NCBI GenBank assembly: GCA_016714605.1
Contig: JADKDL010000006.1
Coordinates: forward strand, 1 to 64,000
Source of the DNA: Bacteroidales bacterium
GTDB taxonomy: Bacteria; Bacteroidota; Bacteroidia; Bacteroidales; UBA1715
Direction: 5' to 3'
Length of the DNA stretch: 64,000 bases
Shown: positions 46,635 through 53,241 of the stretch, piece after piece
Layout of the letters: the number at the start of each line of letters is the position of its first letter
Numbering within the stretch: position 1 is the first letter of the stretch
Position numbers and translations under genes: made by a program
The notes under the pieces: model-generated
What the model saw: only the letters and a program-made list of their open reading frames with translations
What the model was told of the DNA's origin: nothing
The model's database searches: none

Positions 46635-48749
46635 ATGTCGGCACTTCAAACACTCAGAAACAAAGCTGGAATACTCATTGCAGTAGCAATCGGTCTAGCC
46701 TTATTAGCATTTATTCTAACAGACTTACTTAAATCGGGTCAGTCTATGTTTTCAAGTAGAGCTACTTCAATAGCGGTAGTAAACGGGGTCGAAATACCAG
46801 TGGAAAAATATTTCACACTGCTCGAAAATATGGAGGAAAATCATCTCAGAACAAATGGAAGTGCTGCAAATGAAAGCATGAAAGTTAACTTCAAAAGAAC
46901 TGCTTGGGATGAAATGATTAAAGAAGCCATGTATAATCAAGAAATTGAAAAATTAGGTTTGGCAATTCCTTCACCTCAGCATGCAGGAGCACACGGTGTT
47001 ACTGCCGAAGAACTTAAAGATATGGTTCTTGGAGAGCATATTTCTCCTGTTGTACAACAATATTTTACCAATCAGGAAACAAGAATGTATGACAAGGAAG
47101 CTGCAAAAAACTTTCTGCAAAACATGAACAATTCTGAAGAACAAAAATCTGCTTGGATTGAAGTTGAAAAATTTGTAATGAGCAACAGACTTAAGGAAAA
47201 ATACAAAGCCCTTATTTCAAAAGGTTTGTATGTAACTACAAAAGAAGCTGAAGTTATGGCAAATGAAATGGCTAAAAGTATCGATTTTAAAGCGTTACAA
47301 TTGCCTTATAGTAGTTTAGCCGATTCACTTTATGAAGTTTCTGAAAAAGAAATAAATGATTATCTAGACAATAATGAGAAGAAATATATAAAAGAAAAAT
47401 TTGCTAGCTTAGAATATGTGAGTTTTTCAATAAGACCTTCTGAAAAAGATTTCGAAGCAACTCAAAAATGGGTTCTTGACAATAGCAATGATTTCAAATT
47501 AACCGATAATGACGAGCAATTTGTAAGATCAAATTCTGATGTTCCTTTTGACCCAAATTTCTATGGAAAAGGCGAGTTGCCGGTAGCAATAGATTCTTTT
47601 GCATTTAACGCAAACAATAGCAAAGGTGCAATAACAGGAGTATATTTTGAAAATGGAGTATTTAAGGTATCTAAAATATCTAAAAAAATTAGTTTACCAG
47701 ACTCTGTAAATGCAAGACATATACTTATAAGAAGTGCTAATGCAGTTGTAGTAGTAGATAGCTTAAAAAAATTGATTGAAGGTGGTGCTGATTTTGCTAT
47801 GATAGCACTTCAAAATTCTGAAGATCCGGGATCGGCGTCTAAAGGTGGCGATTTAGGTTGGTTTAAGCAGGGTGAAAATCCTAGAGCTGTAAATGATACA
47901 TGTTTCCTCGGACAACCAGGAAAATTATATAGCGTTTATACTGAGTATGGTGTGCATATGATTGAGATTATGAAACAGTCTGAAAAATCAGAAAAAGTTC
48001 AAATAGCTACACTAGCATCTAAAGTTAGTGCAAGTTCAATCACGAAAAATGGTATCTATTCGAAAGCAGCGCAGTTTGCAAATGAGAATTCTACAAGAGA
48101 AAAATTCTTAGCTGCAATAAAGCCTGAAATCACTGGAGATAAGAGAATAGCACAACATGTTCGTCCTGAAGATTATATGATACCGGGAATAGAAAATAGT
48201 CGTCAAATAATAAAATGGATAAATGAAGCTAATAAAGAAGATGTTTCCGGCGTTTTTGAGTGTGGAAATGAATTTATTGTAGCTGCTATCTCAGAGAAAA
48301 AAGATAAAGAGGCTTTCAACTATACAGCATTAGAAAATGAGGTTAAAGCCGCAATTATTAAAGATAAAAAAGCTACCCAATTAATTGCTAAAATTCAAGA
48401 AGTTGGTAACGGATTATCTCTTGCAGAATATGCTCAGAAACTTAGTCAACAAATTTCTGATTATCAGGGAGTGAATTTTAATTCTACAGCTTTACAAAAT
48501 TTAGGAATTGAATTTTCATTATTAGGGGTAGTTTCAACTATAGAAAAAGGTATTTGTTCAAAACCAATAAAAGGAAATAATGGAGTTTTCTTAGCAGAAG
48601 TATCTGTAGCTAATGTTTCAGGAACTTTTGATGCAGTTATTGAAAAACAGAAAATGCAAAGAAATCTAAAATCAAAATACGACTATTCAATTGAGAGTAC
48701 GCTTATTGATGTTGCTGATATTGTTGATAATAGAATAATATTTGAATAA
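46635..48749 (+). CDS. ppiD: peptidyl-prolyl isomerase PpiD-like (SurA N-domain, parvulin)
   Basis: A 704-aa protein anchored by one N-terminal membrane helix (ILIAVAIGLALLAFILTDLL) and facing the periplasm. A SurA-like chaperone domain follows (about 50-230). The parvulin domain (about 350-450) shows VNARHILIRSANAVVVVDSL, SEDPGSASKGGDLGWFKQGE and YSVYTEYGVHMIEI. The last 250 residues are helical and charged. It assists folding of secreted and outer-membrane proteins, which fits its place behind the barrel, TPR and lptC genes. It is intact and is followed by a strong terminator (48771-48805). Confidence 0.93.
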   Translation: MSALQTLRNKAGILIAVAIGLALLAFILTDLLKSGQSMFSSRATSIAVVNGVEIPVEKYFTLLENMEENHLRTNGSAANESMKVNFKRTAWDEMIKEAMYNQEIEKLGLAIPSPQHAGAHGVTAEELKDMVLGEHISPVVQQYFTNQETRMYDKEAAKNFLQNMNNSEEQKSAWIEVEKFVMSNRLKEKYKALISKGLYVTTKEAEVMANEMAKSIDFKALQLPYSSLADSLYEVSEKEINDYLDNNEKKYIKEKFASLEYVSFSIRPSEKDFEATQKWVLDNSNDFKLTDNDEQFVRSNSDVPFDPNFYGKGELPVAIDSFAFNANNSKGAITGVYFENGVFKVSKISKKISLPDSVNARHILIRSANAVVVVDSLKKLIEGGADFAMIALQNSEDPGSASKGGDLGWFKQGENPRAVNDTCFLGQPGKLYSVYTEYGVHMIEIMKQSEKSEKVQIATLASKVSASSITKNGIYSKAAQFANENSTREKFLAAIKPEITGDKRIAQHVRPEDYMIPGIENSRQIIKWINEANKEDVSGVFECGNEFIVAAISEKKDKEAFNYTALENEVKAAIIKDKKATQLIAKIQEVGNGLSLAEYAQKLSQQISDYQGVNFNSTALQNLGIEFSLLGVVSTIEKGICSKPIKGNNGVFLAEVSVANVSGTFDAVIEKQKMQRNLKSKYDYSIESTLIDVADIVDNRIIFE

Positions 48750-48770
48750 TTACAATGTGATTATTTTTTA

Positions 48771-48805
48771 AAAAGGAGGAAGCTAATTTTTAGCTTCCTC
48801 CTTTT
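48771..48805. terminator. bidirectional terminator of ppiD and the rhomboid gene
   Basis: A perfect 15-bp stem (48771-48785 with 48791-48805) and 5-nt loop, core AAAAGGAGGAAGC. The rhomboid stop (48783) lies inside the left arm, so the hairpin encodes that protein's last residues. Confidence 0.85.
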
Positions 48806-49424
48806 CGTATATAAAAGATATATCACCAAAAGTTGTAGAATAGGGCACAATCTTGTCAGGATTTTTTTGTTTGGTTTCTACTGAAAAATCGAATTTTCTA
48901 AATAAATAAGCAACCAATAATCCGGTAATAATTCCTGAAAAATGAGATTCCCAAGATACTTTCTCATTATTAGGAAATACCCCTAATACCAAACCGTTAT
49001 AGAAAAATATTACAAATAGAGAAAGAGCCAAAAGATTTTTATTTGCCTTGAAAATGCCTATAAAAAGAAAAAATGAAGATAAAGCATATACAAAACCACT
49101 TGCTCCAATATGAAAAGAATTTCTACCTATAAACCACAATAAAATGCCTGGAATAAAATATAAAAGTAACAAAACAATTGTTTTACCATTATTTATAAAA
49201 TAATTTAAGATAAGAAGGTTTAATAGTAAAGGTATTGAATTTGAGTAGATATGATTAAGAGAGCTATGAATTAATGGAGCAAACACAATCCCTTTCAGTC
49301 CGCTATAATGAAGGGGAAGTATTCCTAAATAATAATATGACACGCCAAAATAAATCTCAATAGCTTTTATAAGCCATAAAAATAAGACGAAAATAATTGG
49401 AGTTAAAAATTTGTAACGAAACAT
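48783..49424 (-). CDS. rhomboid family intramembrane serine protease
   Basis: A 213-aa membrane protein with about six helices. The catalytic Ser is in HIGASGFVYALSSFF (GxSG), the catalytic His in SWESHFSGIITGLLVAYLF, and the conserved helix-2 polar residues in HSSLNHIYSNSIPLLL (H and N). Rhomboids cut single-span proteins within the membrane. Its last residues (EEKEEAKN) are encoded by the terminator hairpin shared with ppiD. A TAAATTTG on the minus strand (about 49472-49479) is a possible -7 element. It is intact; no substrate can be inferred. Confidence 0.92.
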   Translation of the reverse strand: MFRYKFLTPIIFVLFLWLIKAIEIYFGVSYYYLGILPLHYSGLKGIVFAPLIHSSLNHIYSNSIPLLLNLLILNYFINNGKTIVLLLLYFIPGILLWFIGRNSFHIGASGFVYALSSFFLFIGIFKANKNLLALSLFVIFFYNGLVLGVFPNNEKVSWESHFSGIITGLLVAYLFRKFDFSVETKQKNPDKIVPYSTTFGDISFIYEKEEAKN

Positions 49425-49579
49425 AAAAGTATTGTTTAGAAATAAAAATAAAAGTTAGTAACTTTATTCAAATTTACGTAAATTAGCTACTATATTAAAA
49501 ACAGAAAAAACTGAATTTCAGAAGTAAGTGTCATTATAAATATTTAAGGGATAAAAAGTTTAACTAAAAAAAATTAATT

Positions 49580-50326
49580 ATGAACAAGAGATCAAGTATT
49601 TGGATTATAGCTACAATAGTTATGTCTTCATTATTTATAATAATGGCATGTAAAGAACCTGAGCCACCTGTATGTTGTACAGGTATGAGTATTGTAGAAA
49701 GAGATTATGATACTTTAGGATATAAAGGACATATAAAGGTATATACTGCATTTACACCAAAAAACAAGCATTATTGCGATTCATTAGTATGGGATTTTAA
49801 TTCAAAAGCTTGGCGTTTCCCTTATGATGCAAATAATAATCCGATTGCCGGTATAAATAATATTGACAAATTATGTACCCCGGAGCAAGCACTGGAGAAA
49901 TTTAATAATGGCTGTAAAGGTTGCTGCCCTTGTAGAACTAATCCTGACACTGTTCATAATCTTTCTGAGGCAGGTGAAAGTTTTAATGACTTTTTTATTG
50001 TTGATGGAATTGAAAGTTTTCCATATAACAGTATATTCGTAAGAGTACCGGGTGACACCTCAAAAGTTAAAGTTTTTTCAAACTACAACAACATTGATCT
50101 TGCTTTTGATGGTCAATTGACGGTAGATTCAACCTTATTTGGCAGAAGTCCAATAACGAAAATGGCAAGATCAGGTAAATATGAGTATGAATTAATACTG
50201 TTTGCAGACTCAATGAAAGCAATATCAATTGATACCATTCATGGAGCGTTCTGTATTGTAAGAACACCTGATGATGAGAATGAAGGTTGTAAGGCAAAAG
50301 AAGAAGGCGATCAGCTAATAAAATAA
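49580..50326 (+). CDS. lipoprotein with Cys-rich motif and a gliding-type (T9SS type B-like) C-terminal domain
   Basis: The product has 248 aa and a lipoprotein signal (SSLFIIMAC, Cys near residue 24), followed directly by PPVCC. A cluster NNGCKGCCPCRTN (about 115-127) could bind metal or form disulphides. The C-terminal half follows the pattern of the gliding motility-associated C-terminal domain: AGESFNDFFIVDGIESFPYN, then VRVPGDTSKVKVFSNYNN, a middle Gly/Asp turn and SGKYEYELILF. That domain sends proteins through the T9SS, so finding it behind a lipobox is odd; the match is divergent. The gene stands alone before the HU promoter. Confidence 0.6.
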   Translation: MNKRSSIWIIATIVMSSLFIIMACKEPEPPVCCTGMSIVERDYDTLGYKGHIKVYTAFTPKNKHYCDSLVWDFNSKAWRFPYDANNNPIAGINNIDKLCTPEQALEKFNNGCKGCCPCRTNPDTVHNLSEAGESFNDFFIVDGIESFPYNSIFVRVPGDTSKVKVFSNYNNIDLAFDGQLTVDSTLFGRSPITKMARSGKYEYELILFADSMKAISIDTIHGAFCIVRTPDDENEGCKAKEEGDQLIK

Positions 50327-50396
50327 TAAATGCTTTAGGGTCAAAAAAAAAGTAATATTTTTTGGCAAAAAATTTTATATATATTAATAAAAGATA

Positions 50397-50404
50397 TATA
50401 TTTG
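50397..50404 (+). promoter_or_regulatory. -7 element upstream of HU / bS22-like / rng
   Basis: TATATTTG, exact -7 consensus, about 58 bp before the HU start. TTTG at 50361-50364 is too far (32 nt) to be its normal partner. Confidence 0.5.
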
Positions 50405-50461
50405 CCAACCCAAATTTTAGATACTGTAATTAATTGATTTTTAAAATAAAAGAATATAAAT

Positions 50462-50746
50462 ATGACTAAAGCAGATATTGTTAACGAAGTTGCAAAAAAC
50501 ACTGGAGTAGAAAAAGTTATCGTTCAAAAAACTGTTGAAGCTACAATGGAAGCTATTAAAGATTCTCTTTCGAAAGGAAGTAATGTATATTTAAGAGGGT
50601 TTGGTAGTTTCATAATCAAGAAGAGAGCTAAAAAGACAGCACGAAACATTTCAAAAAACACTACAATCATAATACCGGAACATAATATTCCAGCATTTAA
50701 ACCTGCTAAGACGTTTGTGAATGGGGTTAAAGTTAAAGTTAAATAA
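50462..50746 (+). CDS. HU family DNA-binding protein
   Basis: The product has 94 aa. An N-terminal dimerisation part (TKADIVNEVAKNTGVEK) is followed by the helix VEATMEAIKDSLSKG, the strand VYLRGFGSFIIKKRAKKTAR with the conserved GFGSF, and the DNA-binding arm (NISKNTTIIIPEHNIPAFKP) with the proline that intercalates into DNA. It is a nucleoid protein that bends DNA. It is the first gene of a well-conserved Bacteroidota set with the small basic ribosomal-type protein and RNase G. Confidence 0.95.
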   Translation: MTKADIVNEVAKNTGVEKVIVQKTVEATMEAIKDSLSKGSNVYLRGFGSFIIKKRAKKTARNISKNTTIIIPEHNIPAFKPAKTFVNGVKVKVK

Positions 50747-50766
50747 TTTTTAGGAGATAAATTGTT

Positions 50767-50856
50767 ATGCCAAGCGGAAAAAAAAGAAAGCGCCATAAGA
50801 TGGCTACTCATAAGAGAAAGAAAAGACTTAGAAAAAACAGACATAAAAAGAAATAA
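50767..50856 (+). CDS. 29-aa bS22-like (AURKAIP1/COX24 domain) ribosomal protein
   Basis: ATG at 50767, TAA at 50854-50856. The peptide MPSGKKRKRHKMATHKRKK and its tail RLRKNRHKKK are almost all Lys, Arg and His, and match the AURKAIP1/COX24 family. This family is the bacterial counterpart of mitochondrial small-subunit protein mS38 and is described as bS22 in other phyla. It is expected to bind rRNA in the 30S subunit. AGGAGA lies 10-15 nt upstream, an unusual Shine-Dalgarno-like sequence for this phylum. The place between HU and RNase G is standard for Bacteroidota. It is easily missed because of its length. Confidence 0.85.
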   Translation: MPSGKKRKRHKMATHKRKKRLRKNRHKKK

Positions 50857-50872
50857 TGTAACTTTCTATTTA

Positions 50873-50902
50873 AATCCCTTAGGACTGTAGTTCTAAAGGA
50901 TT
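50873..50902 (+). promoter_or_regulatory. leader hairpin upstream of rng
   Basis: AATCCCTTAGGA pairs with TTCTAAAGGATT (two mismatches, 6-nt loop) in the 104-nt gap between the bS22-like gene and rng. It has no T tract. RNase E/G genes are often autoregulated through their leaders in other bacteria; that role here is inference only. Confidence 0.35.
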
Positions 50903-50948
50903 CTTTGTAAATATATAATTATAAAAATAACTGCTTACTATTGATTAT

Positions 50949-50954
50949 AGGAGG
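50949..50954 (+). promoter_or_regulatory. strong Shine-Dalgarno site of rng
   Basis: AGGAGG, 6 nt before the GTG start of the RNase gene. Bacteroidota rarely use such sites, so it supports the GTG as the start and suggests special translational control. Confidence 0.6.
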
Positions 50955-50960
50955 ATAATT

Positions 50961-52517
50961 GTGAGTAACGAACTGATAATTAGTGTAAATACCCCTGAAA
51001 TCAATATCGCATTATTGGAAAATAAGCAATTGGTTGAACTCTATAATGAGAAAACCAATTCGGGCTTTGCTGTTGGAGACATTTACATTGCAAAAGTAAA
51101 AAAGGTAGTATCGGGTCTTAATGCCGTTTTTGTAGACTTAGGTTATGAGAAAGATGCTTTTTTGCATTACCATGATTTAGGTCCACAATTTAACTCATTA
51201 AGTTTACTACTTTCTCAAGTTCTTAATAATAAGGCATATAATAAGTCTTTTAGTAAGTTTAGCAGAGTACAGGATATTGATAAAAATGGAAATATTTCGG
51301 ATGTAATAAAAGCCGGACAACTTATTTTGGTACAAGTAGCTAAAGAACCTATTTCGTCAAAAGGGCCTCGGTTGAGTTCCGAAATTTCAATTGCCGGGAG
51401 AAATTTAGTCTTATTACCATTTTCTGATAAAGTTTCAATTTCTTCAAAAATTGAATCGGTTGAAGAGAAAGCCAGACTAAAAAAACTTGTACAAAGTATA
51501 AAACCTAATAATTATGGGGTTATTGTACGTACAGCTTGCGTTGGAAAGAATGCTTCTGAATTGGCAACTGAAATACTCGGATTGGCTGAAAAATGGGAAA
51601 AAGCGCTTATTCGATTAAAGAAAATAAACACATCTACTCCTAAGCTTGTTCTTAGCGAATTAGATAGAGTTTCTGCTTTACTACGTGATATACTTTCTCC
51701 ATCATTTAATAATATTGTAATTGATAATAAAGAACTTTTTGAGGAAACAAGAGACTATTTGAAAGAAATAGCTCCTGAGAAAGAAAAGATTGTTAAAGAA
51801 TATGTAGGAAAAGTTTCCTTATTTGACAATTATGGTATTGATAAACAGGTAAAGTCTTTGTTTGATCAGAATGTTGCTATAAAGAATGGTGCATATTTGA
51901 TAATTCAACATACAGAGGCGCTTCATGTTATTGATGTAAATAGTGGTAATAGAACTAAGTTTGAAAAAGATCAGGAGTCTAATGCCCTTGATGTAAATAC
52001 CGCTGCCGCTCTTGAGATTGCTAGACAGTTGCGTCTGAGAGACATGGGTGGTATTATCGTTATAGATTTTATTGACATGAAATCTCCTGAGAATAAAGCC
52101 AAGCTCTATGAAGCTATGAAAAATGCTATGGCATCTGATAGAGCAAAACATAATATCTTACCACTAAGCAAATTTGGTCTTATGCAAATAACTCGTCAGA
52201 GAGTAAGACCTGAATTAACCATAAACACAAAAGAAGTTTGCCCATGCTGTAAAGGTAAAGGTGAAATTTCTACGAGCAGCGGATTAATTGAAAAAATTGA
52301 AGATGATTTAAAACATATAGTTAAATTATTGAAGTTTAGGAAAATAAAGTTAGTTACTCATCCCATTATTGCCGGATATCTGTCAAAAGGTTTGATACCT
52401 ATAAAAATGAAATGGCAACTTAAATATTATAGAAATATAAAGATACAAAGTTCTTCCAAAGCCAATTTCCTTGAGTATTCATTTTATGATGATAAAGACA
52501 ATAAGATTAACTTATAA
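50961..52517 (+). CDS. rng: ribonuclease G/E family protein
   Basis: A 518-aa endoribonuclease starting with GTG behind a strong AGGAGG. The S1 domain (about 35-130) holds GDIYIAKVKKVVSGLNAVFVD and GYEKDAFLHY. The catalytic part has RGPRLSSEIS-like KGPRLSSEISIAGRN, HVIDVNSGNRT (metal Asp), IIVIDFIDMKSPENK (second Asp) and LMQITRQRVRP. The zinc-link is VCPCCKGKGE. It matures rRNA and starts mRNA decay. It is the last gene of the HU cluster, ends in a hairpin terminator at 52540-52584, and is intact. Confidence 0.95.
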   Translation: MSNELIISVNTPEINIALLENKQLVELYNEKTNSGFAVGDIYIAKVKKVVSGLNAVFVDLGYEKDAFLHYHDLGPQFNSLSLLLSQVLNNKAYNKSFSKFSRVQDIDKNGNISDVIKAGQLILVQVAKEPISSKGPRLSSEISIAGRNLVLLPFSDKVSISSKIESVEEKARLKKLVQSIKPNNYGVIVRTACVGKNASELATEILGLAEKWEKALIRLKKINTSTPKLVLSELDRVSALLRDILSPSFNNIVIDNKELFEETRDYLKEIAPEKEKIVKEYVGKVSLFDNYGIDKQVKSLFDQNVAIKNGAYLIIQHTEALHVIDVNSGNRTKFEKDQESNALDVNTAAALEIARQLRLRDMGGIIVIDFIDMKSPENKAKLYEAMKNAMASDRAKHNILPLSKFGLMQITRQRVRPELTINTKEVCPCCKGKGEISTSSGLIEKIEDDLKHIVKLLKFRKIKLVTHPIIAGYLSKGLIPIKMKWQLKYYRNIKIQSSSKANFLEYSFYDDKDNKINL

Positions 52518-52539
52518 GTCTTGAGATATAACTATTATT

Positions 52540-52584
52540 AAAGAATAAAGGATTGAAATTAATTTTTTCAATCCTTTATTCTTT
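52540..52584 (+). terminator. rng terminator
   Basis: A 19-bp stem (52540-52558 with 52566-52584, starting AAAGAATAAAGGATTG) and 7-nt loop, 22 bp after the rng stop, with U-rich right arm. Confidence 0.8.
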
Positions 52585-52594
52585 AATTGAATTT

Positions 52595-52623
52595 AAAAAA
52601 AAATCCGGGTCAGGCGACCCGGA
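52595..52623 (-). terminator. strong rho-independent terminator on the minus strand
   Basis: Read on the minus strand: TCCGGGTC, loop GCCT, GACCCGGA (52604-52623), then nine T (52595-52603). It is G+C-rich in an A+T-rich region and has no annotated minus-strand gene in front of it. Confidence 0.85.
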
Positions 52624-52708
52624 AGCAAGACAACTAAAAATTAAGAAAACTAAGGGTAAGAAAACCTAAGATGAAACCCATCTTGGTTCTATATTGGGGA
52701 GTAAAATT
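52595..52708 (-). ncRNA. candidate small RNA or micro-ORF transcript ending at the strong terminator
   Basis: The terminator at 52595-52623 implies a transcript from the right. A -7-like TTGATTTG (minus strand, 52714-52721, one mismatch) would start an RNA of about 110 nt. It can fold AACCAAGATG with CATCTTAGGTT (52660-52687) and contains a 15-codon frame at 52681-52634 (ATG to TAG; MGFILGFLTLSFLNF), which is hydrophobic. Whether it works as RNA, leader or peptide is unknown. No family is recognised. Confidence 0.45.
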
Positions 52709-52762
52709 TTTATCAAATCAATTTACAAAAACAAAAACGAAATTATTTTCTTATTATTGTGT

Positions 52763-52806
52763 TTAACATGAAAAATGTTGATTAATATCATTATTTTTCA
52801 TGTTAA
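52763..52806. repeat. 14-bp perfect inverted repeat
   Basis: TTAACATGAAAAAT at 52763-52776 is the reverse complement of 52793-52806, with a 16-nt spacer. The left arm also contains the smaller palindrome AACAT-gaaaa-ATGTT. It could be an operator for the rightward gene or the minus-strand RNA. Confidence 0.5.
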
Positions 52807-53197
52807 AATCAAGTCAAATATACAATTTGTATGAAATAATGTCAATATTTACACAATAATTTTCATTATTTTTTCTTTAATTTTGTAATTCTCATAATAT
52901 CAAAACAATACAAGGCTTATTAGTACGCTATTAATAGTAATTAAGTAAAATAATTTACTGTTAAACAAAAATATCTTTAATAAGAGAGCTAGAAAATGTT
53001 TAATTAATTGTATAAACGGGATTAATCTAAGCAATCTTTTTTTAGAAAATCTCCTAAAATTGCAGTTAAAAGGTCTACAATTTTGTTAACCTGTAATTTT
53101 CGAAAATTTGTTAAAGTTGAAACGGCCTGTTTTTAAATATAATTTAATTTTTTACTTAATACTTTCTGGAGATAGAGCAAAATGTTTCATATTTTGA

Positions 53198-53205
53198 TAC
53201 ATTTG
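53198..53205 (+). promoter_or_regulatory. -7 element upstream of the GT22-crystallin gene
   Basis: TACATTTG, exact -7 consensus, 36 bp before the ATG at 53242. A -33 box is not clear. Confidence 0.5.
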
Positions 53206-53241
53206 CAAAAATTTTTGTTATTATAAATCACTTTGAATTTT

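Larger units (their letters stand above)
52518..53241. other. long gene-poor region after rng
   Basis: About 720 bp without a protein gene of normal size. It holds the rng terminator, a minus-strand terminator with the RNA it implies (52595-52708), a 14-bp inverted repeat (52763-52806) and the promoter of the next gene (53198-53205). The rest (52810-53190) is very A+T-rich and I see nothing in it. Confidence 0.6.

Noticed and set aside
51819..52151. Antisense 110-aa frame within rng
   Set aside because: It is a shadow of the catalytic domain codons, with no independent features.
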